Source: Centrapalus pauciflorus (lineage: Eukaryota; Streptophyta; Magnoliopsida; Asterales; Asteraceae). Taken from it: a stretch of 64,000 bases of DNA. A program made the position numbers and the translations under genes. Positions 1 through 12,110 of this stretch are shown piece after piece. Location of the stretch: positions 62,001-126,000 of the forward strand of contig JAANYP010004670.1 in assembly GCA_020465985.1 (NCBI GenBank). The letters are read 5' to 3'. Positions within the stretch are counted from its first letter, which is position 1, and every line of letters begins with the position of its first letter. The notes beneath the pieces were generated by a model that saw only the letters and a list, made by a program, of their open reading frames with translations, was not told where the DNA came from and ran no database searches.

Positions 1-2
1 CT

Positions 3-929
3 GAATCTAAAGAAGATCTCATTAAAAATGAAGACTGTGAGTGCAAAGAAGCTGAAAAAGGACACTAAAAAATGAGTGTACGTATAGCAGCCCCAAAACC
101 CAGTATGAAATGAAAAGAGAAGATGAGTGTATGCCATGCTACTCCCCAGGTTTCTGTACCTTCTAACTGTAACACTGCATCTTACTCAAAAGGTAATAAA
201 AGGGGTAAGACTGTTCCAATTTGCACATGCCAAAAGCATGGTGTCCAAAAGTTTCCCAAACAACAGCAAGTAAGGGGAAATCAAAGGAACAAGAATCAGT
301 TATGGTCTGATAAAACTGGTTCTCAAATCAAAACAGTCAAAAGATGTTTCCATTGTGGCAGGAAAAACCATTTGGCCAGACATTGCTTGTACAAACCATC
401 TGTTGCAAAACAGACTGTGGTTCAGCCACAGGCATTTGTTAAAAATACTAAAAATCTTAAGGTCGAAACCCCTGTTGCACCAGTTCCAAAGAAAACAGTT
501 GATCACAGGTTCTCAAAAGTCAATAAAAAACAGTCCACACACCAAAAACAAGTTTTAGCAAAACCAAAATCAAATTTTAAACAGATATGGTGTGTTAAAG
601 GCAAAAACTCAGGTGAAACTGTTGATACAAATGTTGAAGCTGCCAAGCCTAAAGTTGAAACTGTTAGTGCAAATTCTGAAGCTGTTAGCACTACAGACTC
701 AGTTCAGACTGCTAGGCTCAAAATTGGAACTGGTGATGGATCATCTGAGACTGTTACTGCAAAGAATGGACAAAACACCTGGATACCTCATGTCATAACT
801 AAATACTTTCCACAGAATCCATCAGTGGATCTCACTAAGTATAAGAAGTCAAAGACAGTGTTTAGTTATGTCAATGCACAAGGACAACCCAAAACCAACT
901 TGGTTTGGGTTTACTCCACTACTAACTAA
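3..929 (+). pseudogene. Copia A gag, C-terminal part with one zinc knuckle
   Basis: Nucleocapsid end of the Gag polyprotein, which packages element RNA in cytoplasmic particles. A CCHC zinc knuckle, CFHCGRKNHLARHC, is encoded at about 351-392 with spacing C-x2-C-x4-H-x4-C. The flanks are very basic and rich in Lys, Gln and Thr. Residues after about position 160 form a loose repeat of Glu/Gln-Ala/Thr-Val units. The frame is closed by TAA at 66-68 and again just before 123, so it is a remnant. By position it matches the second zinc knuckle of copia B gag rather than the first. The matrix and capsid parts lie outside the window. Confidence 0.8.
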
Positions 930-974
930 GCTTTTATTTGTGCAGGGCAACCACAGGTCATAACATAAACAAGA

Positions 975-1337
975 TGGCATTTGGACAGTGGCTGCTCTAG
1001 GCATATGACAGGCAATTCTGAATGCTTGTCAAATTTCAAAGGCTTTGAAGGAGGTTTTGTTGCATTTGGAGGAAATTCCAAGGGAGGTAAGGTCACAGGT
1101 AAAGGTACTGTCAAAGCAGGCAATATGCTTTTCAATGATGTTTTGTATGTTGAACAGCTGAAGTGCAATTTATTAAGTGTGTCTCAAATCTCTGATAAAC
1201 AAAATATTGTTGTCTTCACAGCTTCTGAGTGCATTGTTCTTTCAAAGGATTTTAAAATACCTGAAGGTCTTGTTTTACTTAGAACACCAAGAAAGGACAA
1301 TGTCTACTATTTGGACACAGATCTTTTATCCAAATAA
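975..1337 (+). pseudogene. Copia A aspartic protease start and GAG-pre-integrase region
   Basis: This is the start of Pol. The catalytic motif W-H-L-D-S-G-C-S-R-H-M-T-G begins at 975, with the active-site Asp at 984-986. Copia proteases of plants usually show this D-S-G-C/A-S-x-H-M form. It is followed by the conserved V-L-Y-V-x-x-L-K-C-N-L-L-S-V-S-Q segment near 1143-1187. The protease would cut the Gag-Pol polyprotein. A stop near 967 separates it from gag in this copy, and a stop at 1335-1337 separates it from the integrase, which follows about 50 bases later. Identification is by motif and order. Confidence 0.82.
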
Positions 1338-1385
1338 AGTACTTTAAGCTGTTTAATATCCAGAGCATCATCCAATGAGTCTGCT

Positions 1386-2880
1386 CTTTGGCACAGAAGA
1401 ATGTGTCACATGAACTTCAAATCCTTGAATGTGCTGGTCAAAAAGAATTTGGTAAGAGGTTTACCACAAAAGGAGTTCATTTGTGATGATCATTGTGTAG
1501 CATGTCTTAAAGGCAAGTGTTCTTCTCATAAGTTTAAAGAAGTAAATTCAATCTCATCTACTCTTCATCTTATTCATATGGATCTCTTTGGTGTAACATC
1601 TGTTTTGAGTTTGAATAAAAGGGCTTACTGTTTAGTCATTGTTGATGATTTCACCAGATTCACATGGGTATACTTTCTTAGGACTAAAGATGAAACTGCT
1701 GAGCTAGTTAAATCTTTTATTCTTAAGATAGAAAACCAATCCAACTTAAAAGTAAAGGTGATTAGATCAGACAATGGGACTGAGTTTAAACCATATCCTA
1801 AACAGTTTCTGTGAGTCTAAAGCCATTGCTAGGCAATATAGTGCACCAAGAACACCACAGCAAAATGGTGTAGCTGAAAGAAAGAACAGAACTTCAATTG
1901 AGGCTGTTAGAACCATGCTAGCTGATTCCAAAAGGCCAATGACCTTTTGGGCAGAAGCAGTATATACAGCTTGCTATGTTCTGAATAGGGTTCAGGTTGT
2001 TCAATCACAAGGGAAAACTCCATATGAGTTATTCCATCATAGAGTCCCCTTAATAGTCTTTCTAAAGTCTTTTGGCTGTTCCTGCACCATTCTTCACACT
2101 ACGACTCACTTAGGAAAGTTTGAAAGCAAGGCTGAAGAAGGTTTCTTTGTAGGATACTGCACACAAAGCAAAGCCTATAGAGTATATAACAGTGTGTCTA
2201 AAACCATTGAAGAAAGTGCAAATGTTGAATTTAATGAAAACACTGCAAATGTCAAAGGCACTGGTCCTGATTGCTTGTTTGATTTAGATTCACTAACTAA
2301 TTCTCTGAGCTTTGTTGAGTATAATGCAGAAACTGGTGAAAACAGCGTTGAAGCTGCCAACACAAATTCTCATGCTGGTAGCACAAATGATCAAGCTGTT
2401 GGTACAAAGATTCAGACTGTTGCAGATTCTGGTCAATGGGATGAGTATACGGTCATACCACTTCTATCTTGTGACCCACCAGGGGTACTGGATGAACAAC
2501 ATGATTCAAATCCAAACTATGAAGTGCCAATCCCAAGAACTGAGGGAACAACTCCATCACAAAGGGAAACAGTCCCAGATTCAAGTCAAGCTGTTCCTGA
2601 AGCTGAACCATCAAGTGGTCCTGATGGAGATTATACAAATCTAGGAACCTCCTTTCAGACAGACAGAGAGCCAACACTCAGAGTTCACAAGTATCATCCT
2701 CTCAGTCAGATAATGGGTGATCCACGCACTCCTGCGCAGACAAGGACAATGGTTCACAAAGAGTCTACTGACGCTGACTCAGCAGTGCCAGAATTCAGTC
2801 TAGCTGCCTTTGAACATGCTTGTTTCATGTCACAGTTACAACCAAAGAAGGCATCAGAGGCTTTGAACAATCCATCTTAG
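1386..2880 (+). pseudogene. Copia A integrase, frameshifted
   Basis: Integrase inserts the cDNA into nuclear DNA. The N-terminal H-H-C-C zinc site is visible (LWHRRMCH near 1386 and CVACLKGK near 1497). The core carries all three acidic positions of the D,D-35-E triad: Asp in HMDLFG near 1579, Asp in RSDNGTEF near 1765 and Glu in QQNGVAERKN near 1861. A frameshift lies at about 1780-1800, just after the second Asp, so the third acidic residue is in another frame. After the core come the copia-typical segments PYELFHHR and EEGFFVGYCTQSKAYRVYN, then a low-complexity Thr/Ser/Gln linker at about 2310-2660. The frame closes with TAG at 2878-2880, before RT. Confidence 0.86.
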
Positions 2881-3900
2881 ATTGAGGCAATGCAGGAAGA
2901 ACTACCACAATTCAAGATTCAGAATGTATGGACTCTAGTTGATCTTCCTAAAGGCAAGTGAGCAATTGGTACACGATGGGTTTTCAGAAACAAGAAGGAT
3001 GAGAGAGGGATAGTCATCAAGAACAAAGCAAGATTGGTAGCACAGGGATACACTCAAGAAGAAGGAAAAGACTATGATGATATCTTTGCTCCAATGGCAC
3101 GAATTGAAGCCATCAGACTTCTCCTAGCCTATGCAAGCTTCAAAGGATTTAAAGTGTATCAAATGGATGTGAAGTCTGCTTTTCTATATGGCACAATTGA
3201 AGAAGAGGTCTATGTGTGTCAACCTCCTGGATTTGAGGACTACAAGTATCCAGAAAGAGTCTACAAATTGGACAAAGCCCTCTATGGACTCCATCAAGCC
3301 CCTAGAGCATGGTATGACACTCTGTCATCAAACCTTCTACAGAATGGATTCATGAGAGGTACACTGGACAAAACTTTGTTCACAAAGTCCATCAAATCTC
3401 AGATTCTGCTTGTTCAGATATACGTTGATGATATTATCTTTGGGTCTACCAATGACAGTCTGTGCAAGCAGTTTGAGGCATTTATGCACAAAAAGTTTCG
3501 AATGAGTTCAATGGGGGAACTCACCTTTTTTCTAGGATTGCAGGTTAAGCAAAAGCCTACAGGGCTTTTTATTAGTCAATCAAAGTATGTTAAAGACATA
3601 CTGGAAAAGTTTGGTTACAAATATATCAAAGTGGCAAGTACTCCAATGGACACTCACAAGCAGTTTGATGCAGACAAAGATGGAGTAGATGTGGACATTC
3701 ACCTATACAGATCCTTGATAGGATCACTTATGTATCTCACATCTTCTAGACTTGATATAATGTTTGTTGTTTGTGTTTGTGATAGGTTTCAATGTGCTCC
3801 AAAGGACTCACATCTATTTGTTGTTAAGAGAATCTTTAGATATCTCAAAGGCCAACCACATTTGGGCCTCTGTATCCTAAATACTCTCCTCTTGAACTAA
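2881..3900 (+). pseudogene. Copia A reverse transcriptase
   Basis: RNA-dependent DNA polymerase of the element. The domain opens with IEAMQEEL at 2881, continues through the copia hallmarks ARLVAQGYTQEEGKDY and YQMDVKSAFLYG near 3165, and has the catalytic box QIYVDDIIFGS near 3415-3447 with both Asp residues present. The segment SLIGSLMYLTSSRLD follows near 3715. An in-frame TGA at about 2959 and a frameshift near 3870-3890, which closes this frame at 3900, inactivate it. Length and motif order otherwise match the family, so the copy is only moderately decayed. Confidence 0.88.
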
Positions 3901-4364
3901 CACCCTATTCTGACAGTGATTATGGAGGATGCAACATTGACAGAAAGTCCACAACTGGTGGATGTCAGTATCTAGGAGCAAGATTGGTCTCTTGGCAGTG
4001 TAAAAAGCAAACAACTGTCTCCACCTCATCCACATAATCAGAATATGTAGCAGCTGCAAGCTGTTGCTCCCAAGTACTGTGGATTCAAAATCAACTGAGA
4101 GACTATGGTATGAATTTCCTATCCACTCCTATTTACATTGACAACTCAAGTGCAGTTAGCATTGTACAATATCCAGTGAAATTTCCCAAAACTAAGCATA
4201 TTGACATCAGATTTCATTTTATAAGGGACTGTAATGAGAAGAAATTAATCCAAGTTACCAAAATTCATACCGATGATCAGTTAGCTGATCTATTCAGAAA
4301 ACCATTTGATGTTGGAAGATTCACCTTCCTAGTATCAAATATTGGTATGGTTAATATGGATTAA
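3901..4364 (+). pseudogene. Copia A RNase H
   Basis: The RNase H domain degrades RNA in the RNA:DNA hybrid. Reading through the frameshift, the region gives SDSDYGGC near 3911, DRKSTTGGCQYLG, then STSSTxSEYVAAASCCSQVLW, where an in-frame TAA replaces the usual Ala codon near 4035. The segment IYIDNSSAVSIVQYPVKF follows near 4130, then KHIDIRFHFIRD near 4195 and the closing DQLADLFRKPFD near 4275. These are the standard copia RNase H blocks. The terminal segment VSNIGMVNMD ends pol at 4364. Confidence 0.85.
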
Positions 4365-4727
4365 TTTGTTTTTCATCATTCTTTCTTATTTTATGAAAAA
4401 TATATCTATTTCATATGCTTGTTTAAGGGGGAGCCACTTTTTCATTTAAATATGCTTACTTTTCAACTAAAAGCTTGAGTCTTTTCTCAAGCTGCTAGTT
4501 CATTTTCTCGGACTGCTAGTTGTTTCATTTGATCTGTCAAAGTGTGCAGGGTATTTTGGTAACTTTCATAAGTGTGTGCGCGGGATTAGATATTTTCAAA
4601 ACCTTTAAAGGTCCCAGTTTGGTTCCATTGTAACTACCGGTTGCAAAATATCTTCCACGACCTTTCTTTCCTCTCTGAGTGATTCCCACACACATCTTTG
4701 AAACCCTAAATCACCGATTGATTGTCA
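4365..4727 (+). other. Spacer between pol and third ORF of copia A, with internal polypurine tract
   Basis: No ORF is seen here. A tract TTAAGGGGGAGCC lies at about 4423-4435. It matches the core GGGGGAG of the true polypurine tract next to the 3' LTR (7620-7629). Several CAAGCTGCTAG-type motifs follow at 4490-4520, like those in the LTR. The second half probably holds a leader for the third ORF, which starts at 4728. The role of the tract is inference. Confidence 0.6.
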
Positions 4728-7525
4728 ATGGAGTTTGTCAAAGAACATAACTGTCTTCCTTATTCTCTCAAACACGCTGACCTTCAACCATTCCACGACA
4801 TGATGGACTTCCTTCGAAGTTCCCACATTTATCATGCTCTTACCATAAACCCCACAATATACATATCTCATATAGAGCAATTTTGGAAACATGCCTCTGT
4901 TCAAACCATCAATGGAGTCACTTCTTTGATCTCCAAGATTGATGGAACCACCATCACCATCACTGAGGATCTTATACGCCAACACTTGCATCTCCAAGAT
5001 GCCACAGGTATAACTGACTTATCCCTTACTGCCTTACATGAAGGCCTTTTTGCTATAGGGTATATGGGCCCTACTTATTCTTATACGTTCTTTAAAACTC
5101 ATTTTGCCCCTAAGTGCAAATATCTGGTACATATCATACAGCAATGCATAAGCCCTAAAAGAACTGGTTGGTTAGAATTTTCCTCAAACATAGCCACTGC
5201 CTTAGTGTATTTATGTACAGGCCAACAGTTCAATTTTACTAATATGATTTTTCAGGGTATGCTAAGGCATCATGCCCTAAAACATGGGAAATTATGTATC
5301 CTAGATTTTTGGCTGAAATTATTACAAGAACTTGCAGTAATTTCAATGTACATAAAAGGATTCATGTTTCCCAGAGGAACTCTTTACCAACAATAACACG
5401 TCTTCTAAAAACAAGTGCCAATTTTTTGAGTGTTGATGTCCCATTGCCCTCTGCAATGTTGGGCATCAATCCACTAAACAGAGGAGAAGGTCCTGAGCAG
5501 ACTCAGCCTAACATCACTGCTTTACCCCCAAGACCCCAACCCACTCCTCATGATACAAATAATCCCTCTGATCCTTCTATAAATCCCTCATCCTCACTCA
5601 TATTATACAAAAGAAAAAGGGTTTCAGGAGCTCCTCCCTCCTCAGCCCAAATACAAGAGTCAAATGTCTCTGTGCAGGAGGACACTCCTGCACAGAATAT
5701 CCATAGGGCACCCACTGAGGACTCTCCCATTCTTAATTTGGAGGTGGATATCTCAACAGAAGATGTCCATATGGGTACTGTGGCTGACACTACTGTTGTT
5801 TCTGCACAAGAGGCACAAGACAGTGTCAACATACTTAAGACCACACCCATGGCAACAGAGGGTGTGCACACACCTTCTGGAAGTCCCCACAACCAAGAAA
5901 AGAGGGGCCCAGAAGCTTCAACTTCTAGAATTCCTGTCAGTGATAGATCACAAACACCACACTCTTTTGCTGATCTTGAGGCTAGTCTGCAACTTATGAT
6001 TTTAACGGATCCTCAGCTGAAACATGTTATGGTAATATTGGAATATTATCAGTCCATTATAGCTGCACAGGGGACACAAATCAGAGCACTTCAACAGACC
6101 ATAGCAGCTCAAAATCAGAGGATGGATTATTTTCATAAGGGGTTCACCCTCTGTGGAAATAAGATCATTCACCTTGAGAAGATGATTCGAACCCTCATGG
6201 CAAAGGTTGTAGGTCCCCCTGACCAAACCAATGCATCCAAAAAGGGGGAGAATCAGGAGATCCCTAGTTCAGTCCAAGCAGCTCCATCAGTCCAAGAAGC
6301 TCCAGCTCCTACTCCAACAGTCCAAGATTCTAGGCTAACAGTCCCAACAGCTACTCAAGCTGTTAGCCTAGAAACTCAAGCTGCTCCTATAAGAACAACA
6401 GGAGTTGTTATCCGAGAAGGCAGTCAAGCTCCTGTCAGTACAGTCCAAGCTACAACCTCTGCAACTAAGGATAAGGGCAAGGGCATCCTCATAGAATCTC
6501 CAAAGCACAAATTTTCATCCAGAGAAGCCCAAGTTGCTCATGATGCTGAATTTGCCAGACAGTTAGCAGAGGAACAAGATGAAATTCAGGACCATAAAAC
6601 CCATGCTCCAATGCAAGATGACGAAACCTTAGGTGACTACCTAAGAGTGTTTGTGGTTAAACAGAATGAAAAGAAAAGGAAAATGCCAACAGGGCATTCA
6701 AAGGCAGAGCACAGAAAGTTTTTGATCAATTTTGCCTACTCAGCTGGAATTCCAAAGAAGATGGCTCAGTCCATGAATACAGAGAGGCTGCAAGAAATTC
6801 ATGATAAAGAAATGGAAAAATGAAAAACAGCTAAAGTCTCCCATCAAGTACAAAGCCAACAGGAATCAAGTCAAGCTGGTGCAAGTAATCCAGATCCACC
6901 TGTTCAAGCTGTTGCTTCTAATCCACAATCAGAAACAATCTCTCAAGCAAAGCTTGATCAGGTAAAAAGGGTGCTGTTTGAACATCAGCTTCAGAAAGTG
7001 ATGGAGATTGAAAAGTCCCTAGACCAGCATGACTTCTCAAAACCTCTTATTACATACTGGTATGCTAAGCCAGTGGATAACATTGACTTAAGATATCATT
7101 TTGTAGTAAGAAGAGAAACTGGTCCTGAAGAAGAATATAAGAGTATGATGCACATTGATTAAGGGATGAACAGGGATGAGCTTACCAGAATGCATCATGT
7201 TGGATCCGTGACTCAAGTTAGGTCCTCACTTCCACAGGTCAAGCAGTCTATAAAAGATCTAAAAAGTATTTTTGATCCAGAGTCAATAAGAAAAGATATA
7301 GAAGATGCCAAGGAGATGAAGATTGCACAGGTTGATCTGTTTGTGAAATCTAAGACATACAGACTCAAATTTGAAAATGGATCCATCATGTTCTTGAATT
7401 TTGAATTTTATGATCTTCCAAAGGCATGGTTAGTACAGATGATATCAGTGAGGATATATTGTGCTAGAGAAGATCTGAAAAGAGAATTTTTGAAGGCAGT
7501 TAATCAGAAACTTTCACAACTGTAA
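4728..7525 (+). pseudogene. Copia A third ORF (SIRE 'env-like' position), frameshifted
   Basis: Unknown function. The start is the ATG at 4728. The N-terminal part (4728-5290) is a folded-looking domain with IEQFWKHASVQ near 4878 and DGTTITITEDLIRQHL near 4944, a pattern I know from copia elements of Asteraceae. A frameshift at about 5280-5295 moves the frame to MYPRFLAEIITR. A Pro/Ser/Thr-rich linker follows (about 5460-6000), then a short helical segment (IIAAQGTQIRALQQTIAAQ) near 6056, more Gln/Ala/Pro-rich sequence, and a Lys/Glu-rich C-terminus. Stops at 6821-6823 and 7160-7162 break the end. I see no signal peptide or clear membrane span, so a true envelope protein is not supported. Confidence 0.65.
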
Positions 7526-7619
7526 GTTTTTGGATGCCTTAGTTTGTAGATAACAGTTTTACTCTGTTTTATTTCCTTATTTGTATAAAAACTTAAAGTC
7601 TTCTGTAAAGAATTTACTT

Positions 7620-7629
7620 AGGGGGAGAT
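7620..7629 (+). other. Polypurine tract of copia A
   Basis: AGGGGGAGAT lies directly before the LTR start TGTTAGGAAA. This is the plus-strand primer site of reverse transcription. Confidence 0.85.
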
Positions 7630-8285
7630 TGTTAGGAAATATTCTAAGTATGTCAAGCTGTTAGTTAGATTTCTCAGACTGTTAGTAGATTTTCTGTGTA
7701 AGTACAAAGTTCAAGCTGTTAGTTGAAAAAGTTCGAGCTACTAGTTCAAAAGTTCAAGCTGCCATTATTAAAGACCAAGCTGCTCAACAGATAGACTTCA
7801 AGCTGCTCAACAGCTCAATAAACAGAAAGTGCTGATGTTCAGGAAAGGATATATTTTGAAGATTCAAGCATATCTACTATCAGAGAAATCAGAGTTTTTC
7901 AAGGAAACAAATCAAAAAGTAATATATATACATAGAATAGGTTTTCTATTGTAAGTCTGCACGTACAAGTTTATTCAGTTGTAGTTGTCTTTCTGATTAA
8001 GTTTTCATAAGCCTCTAAGGTTGTAAAACCCTAAGAACAATTTGTGTTCTTCGTCTAATCAAACAGATTAGAGGTGATTGTAATCATTGAGTTTGGCAAT
8101 ACAAATGACATTTTGATTATTGATTGTGTTTATGTGATTATTTGTTTTTTTAAAAGCTTTTCTTAAAACAATTAAGTGTTATTCCGCAAACTTCTTAATT
8201 GGACTTTGATTCAATACAAGGTTATTGGTTTATACTCTGATTAAGTCAAACCAGTTAATCTTAGGTAGTGATTTTGATCTTCACA
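7630..8285 (+). repeat. 3' LTR of copia A
   Basis: It starts TGTTAGGAAATATTC right after the polypurine tract and is inferred to end ATCTTCACA at 8285, about 656 bases. The U3 part (7650-7830) carries at least seven copies of a CAAGCTGTTAG-like motif, which may be regulatory. A TATA-like ATATATATAC lies near 7923. The right end is set by the return of homology to copia D's RT coding sequence at 8286. The 5' LTR is not in the window, so the end cannot be confirmed by pairing. Confidence 0.72.
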
Positions 8286-10085
8286 TTCTGAAAACCCATT
8301 TTGTGCCAATTATTGTTTTTCCTTTAGGCATGGGGACCAGCTTCCATACTTTGTTTCCCTCAAACAGATTGAGTTCCTCCTGCATGGCAGTGATCCAATT
8401 GGCATCTTTCACTGCATCATCAACTTTCTTTGGCTCCATTAGGGACAAAAAACTTGTGAACATAAAAAAGTTACCAATACTGTCCCATCTTGTCTGTACA
8501 CTTTTATTGATGTCGTCAATTATTTGATCATTTGGGTGATATTTGATCCACTTAGGATCATGTTTTAATGATGATTCCTATGTCTCTTGAACACTAGTTT
8601 CATTTACAACGGATCTTGTAGAACAGCTTTCTTGATTATCAGACACACTGTTATCTTGAGCTTGTTCATCTGTTAAGGATGAAAATTGTTATTGAACACA
8701 ATAATAGAGGATTCAGGGAAATCAGCATTGATTGGTTCTGTAAATGGTACATCAACTATATCAGTGCACTTATTCACACAGGGTGAACCAATATAGTCAT
8801 CATCATGTCCATTGCGATTAACAGGTTCCATTCTGGGTGATGTGGAAGCTTTTAAGTTCTTTTCTTCAGCTTTGGAATACATAAGATCATCAAAGGTAAA
8901 GTCTCTTGAACCTGATTCAAGATTAACTTTGGGTGATGAATTTACAGACTCCTCAAAGGTGAGATTGATGGATTCATCTACCACATTTCTCCTGGGGTTA
9001 TATACTTTGTAGGCTTTGGAAACAGATGAGTATCCAACAAACACCCCTTCATCAGCTTTGGGTTCAAATTTAGCTAGCTGATCCCTTTAATTTAGAATGA
9101 AACAAGGGCATCCAAACACATGGAAATAGCTTATATTTGGCGTTCTCCCTTTGAGTAGCTCATAGGGGGTTTTATTGAACCTTTTTAACACTAAGAATCT
9201 GTTTTGAATGAAGCAATAAGTGTTGACAGCTTCAACCCAAAATGATGAAGGGACACCTGATGCAAAAAACATTGTTCTAGCAGCTTCTATAAGAATCCTA
9301 TTTCTCCTTCCAACAACTCCATTTTGTTGTGGAGTTCTTACAGCTGAAAAGTTTTGAGAAATTTTTCTTTCTTCACAGAAGTCCTCAAGAGTACTTTTTT
9401 GAATTCAGTACCATGATCGCTTCTAAGGTTCCATCTTTTAATAAAACCAATAATTGCTCTTGCAGCCTCTCCTTTGGTGTATCTTCTACCTCCTAGACTT
9501 GAGACATTAACAGGTCCAAACAAGTCCATATGGATTAAGAAGAGAAGTGTATCAATAGAGAAATTATGTTTAGATTTAAAGGATGTTTTTCTTTGCTTAC
9601 CCATCTCATAGGCTGAGCAGAATTTATCCTTAACAAAGGTTATAGAAGGAAAACCTGTTACTAACTCTTTCTTTCAGAGTTTGTTGATATTCTTTAAGTT
9701 GAGGTCTGCATTGCACCTTGAGATGAAACAGGTCTCAATTGATTGATAAGCAAGTTTCTTGTCTACAATGAATAATCCTTTCTTTCTTTGTGAATATAGC
9801 ACAACTTTCCCTTGAGGATCCAGTATGTACCCTAGGTGCTCATCAAAGTTAACCTTGTAGCCAACATCACACATTTGACTAATGCTTAAAAGATTATGTT
9901 TTAGCCCAGACACAAAGGCTACTCTTTTGAAGATTGCAGTACCTGCATAAAGAGTTCCATATCCCTCTGTGGATCCTTGGACATTGTCACCAAAGGTGAC
10001 TTTTGGACCTTTTTTAGACTTGAGGTCACTCAACAGATCCTTGCAACCTGTCATGTGGCCAGAGCAGCCATTGTCCAGGTACCAA
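8286..10085 (-). pseudogene. Copia D pol: protease remnant, integrase, RT start
   Basis: Read right to left: DNGCSGHMTGC-type protease remnant near 10030-10080, the KHNLLSISQMCDVGYKVNF segment near 9840-9900, integrase HMDLFGPVN near 9510-9535, RSDHGTEFKK near 9395-9425, and NxVxGRRNR near 9295-9325. Then come SYFHVFGCPCFIL near 9090-9130 and FVGYSSVSKAYKVYN near 9000-9045. The RT opens with DANWITAMQEELNLFEG near 8365-8415 and ends with TIIGTKWVFR at 8286. Many frameshifts and stops split it. In RSDNGTEF the Asn is His. The integrase Glu position has been disturbed (Gly-Arg in place of Ala-Glu), another sign of decay. Confidence 0.8.
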
Positions 10086-10128
10086 ACCTGGCTTGGTTGT
10101 TTAACCTACAGAGTAACAAGAGAAAACA

Positions 10129-10501
10129 TTAGTTCCTAGGGGAACTCATCATAGGGACGAGTTCTCCTTCCTCATCAACATTTGTTGATGGACTACTTAG
10201 ATCAACACTAATATTTCCAATTTGGCTTGTATCTGGTGAGATACTTTCCTCAATGACAATGTTACTTCCAACACTGCATGATCTAGCAATGTTGGTGCAG
10301 ACAATGTCAACATGCCTTATGTCCTCTATTTCAGAACAGTGCTGGGCCATATGAGTTTTCTTTCCACATTTATAGTAAAAAGTCCCAGAAACACATTCTG
10401 ATTTATCTCTGTTGGGCTTATCAACAAGTTTTGCAAATGTTTCACTTGCTTTAGATAAGCCAACAACTTTTATGGAAGATTCAACAGCAATAGCTGTGCA
10501 T
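10129..10501 (-). pseudogene. Copia D gag end with damaged zinc knuckle
   Basis: This matches the end of copia B gag (22084-22450). The zinc knuckle reads YKCGKKTHMAQHC near 10340-10380, with Tyr where the first Cys should be, so metal binding is probably lost. The tail contains SVGSNIVIEESISPDT and ends with VPMMSSPRN, as in B. The 5' part of gag and the LTR are missing. The truncation point coincides with the start of a segment repeated at 63833. Confidence 0.7.
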
Positions 10502-10670
10502 GTATGGTTCTATATTGTGTGTCATCAACCACATGACTGCAAGGAAAAAAAAACATGCTGACAGAATTTAGCAATCTATATATAAAGGGACAAAGTATGA
10601 AGCATGCCTATAACCTGATTCTTGAAAATTCTAAGCTTATTGCTAGCATATCGAGGTGACAACACACAAT
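10502..10670. repeat. Left copy of a direct repeat shared with 63833-64000
   Basis: ATGGTTCTATATTGTGTGTC and the following bases through CGAGGTGACAACACAC match 63833-64000 with only a few differences. The second copy is cut by the window end, so the repeat may be longer. On the minus strand it looks like a short exon-intron-exon: a GTTATAGG donor near 10615 and a TTTCCTTGCAG acceptor near 10537. I do not recognise the protein. Confidence 0.85.
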
Positions 10671-11527
10671 GGATAGAGAAGTGCTTAAAAATATCAATTT
10701 CATCGTGAGTTTGCACAACTCCATCCTGCATTAAGAACCAACGGATATACTAAAAACTCCACCCTTTAAAACATAAATGCGCAAAAATAAAATTTTACTA
10801 ACGAAACAATGAATAATACTATTTCAAGAATCAGAAACCTAACACAGTAGTAATGAACCGCTAATCATTTAATGATTGTAGTGAAAAAAATCTTAGAAGA
10901 AGTTCGATGAACCCTAACAAATAACCGTTTAATGGTAAGTAAATCGATCGATCCAGTTGAGAAAAAATGTAAAGGATTCCAAAATTACTAATGAGTAAGC
11001 ATACAAAAATATTATGAAGAAAATAGATCCAAATAGGAAGAAACTCTGGATTTGTTTTAGGATTTTATATCAATCTTGACTCCATCCATATGCAACCAAT
11101 TGTACATCAAAATAAAATAAAAAAACAAAATAACTTCAATAAGAACAAAAACCCTAGATTCACACCCTTATAAGACCGTGGGAAAGACAAAATTTCCTTC
11201 TACTCGCATCAAAATTGAGGGATCGACCAAAAGGTAGTAATCAAGTGAAGCACTGGAGCTTGAAACCCACCATAGTGGCGAGATGGTTACAATGACCGGA
11301 GATCAACCATTTTTACGCACTAGTTACTGTACTTCATGATGGGTCAGAATGTGAGTATAGCTCCACAAATAAATTCTAAAGAAATCAAGAGAAAAACCCA
11401 AACCTTACCAACACAAACATGACAGACTTGCAGTTCCACACAAAAATCGAAAAGGAATTGAGTGAGATAGAGACATACCTGATAGATCGAGGGTGAGATC
11501 TGGTAACCAGATGTGTTTCTACAAAAC
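10671..11527. other. Flanking DNA, possible host gene fragment on the minus strand
   Basis: No long ORF. On the minus strand the interval runs from an untranslated-leader-like stretch (about 11330-11150) to an exon-like stretch ending at about 10640. The exon-like stretch can be read without stops for about 37 codons, as in DEIDIFKHFSIHCVLSPRYA. I cannot name the family. A 69-codon open frame at 11344-11553 (-) has no recognisable features. It could be the 5' end of a decayed gene or a captured fragment. Confidence 0.35.

Positions 11528-12110
<583 letters not shown>

Larger units (their letters stand above)
1..8285 (+). mobile_element. Copia A: SIRE-type Ty1/copia retrotransposon, 5' part outside window
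   Basis: Order on + is gag end, protease, integrase, RT, RNase H, a long third ORF, polypurine tract and 3' LTR. Integrase before RT is the Ty1/copia order, and a large ORF between pol and the 3' LTR marks the SIRE/Maximus lineage. The 5' LTR, PBS and most of gag lie before the window. The reading frames carry several stops and frameshifts, so the copy is inactive. The right end is placed at 8285 because the LTR there reads ...CTTCACA and the next base resumes the RT sequence of copia D. The right boundary is an inference; the rest is seen directly. Confidence 0.88.
8286..10501 (-). mobile_element. Copia D: fragment of the same family as copia B
   Basis: On the minus strand this holds the end of gag, protease, integrase and the first part of RT. 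It closely matches the corresponding part of copia B (about 20160-22450). It stops inside RT at the codons for GTKWVFR, where copia A begins, and it stops upstream inside gag at about 10501, where unrelated flanking DNA starts. No LTR is present. The missing 3' half is expected to the left of copia A, outside the window, if A inserted into D. Confidence 0.82.
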
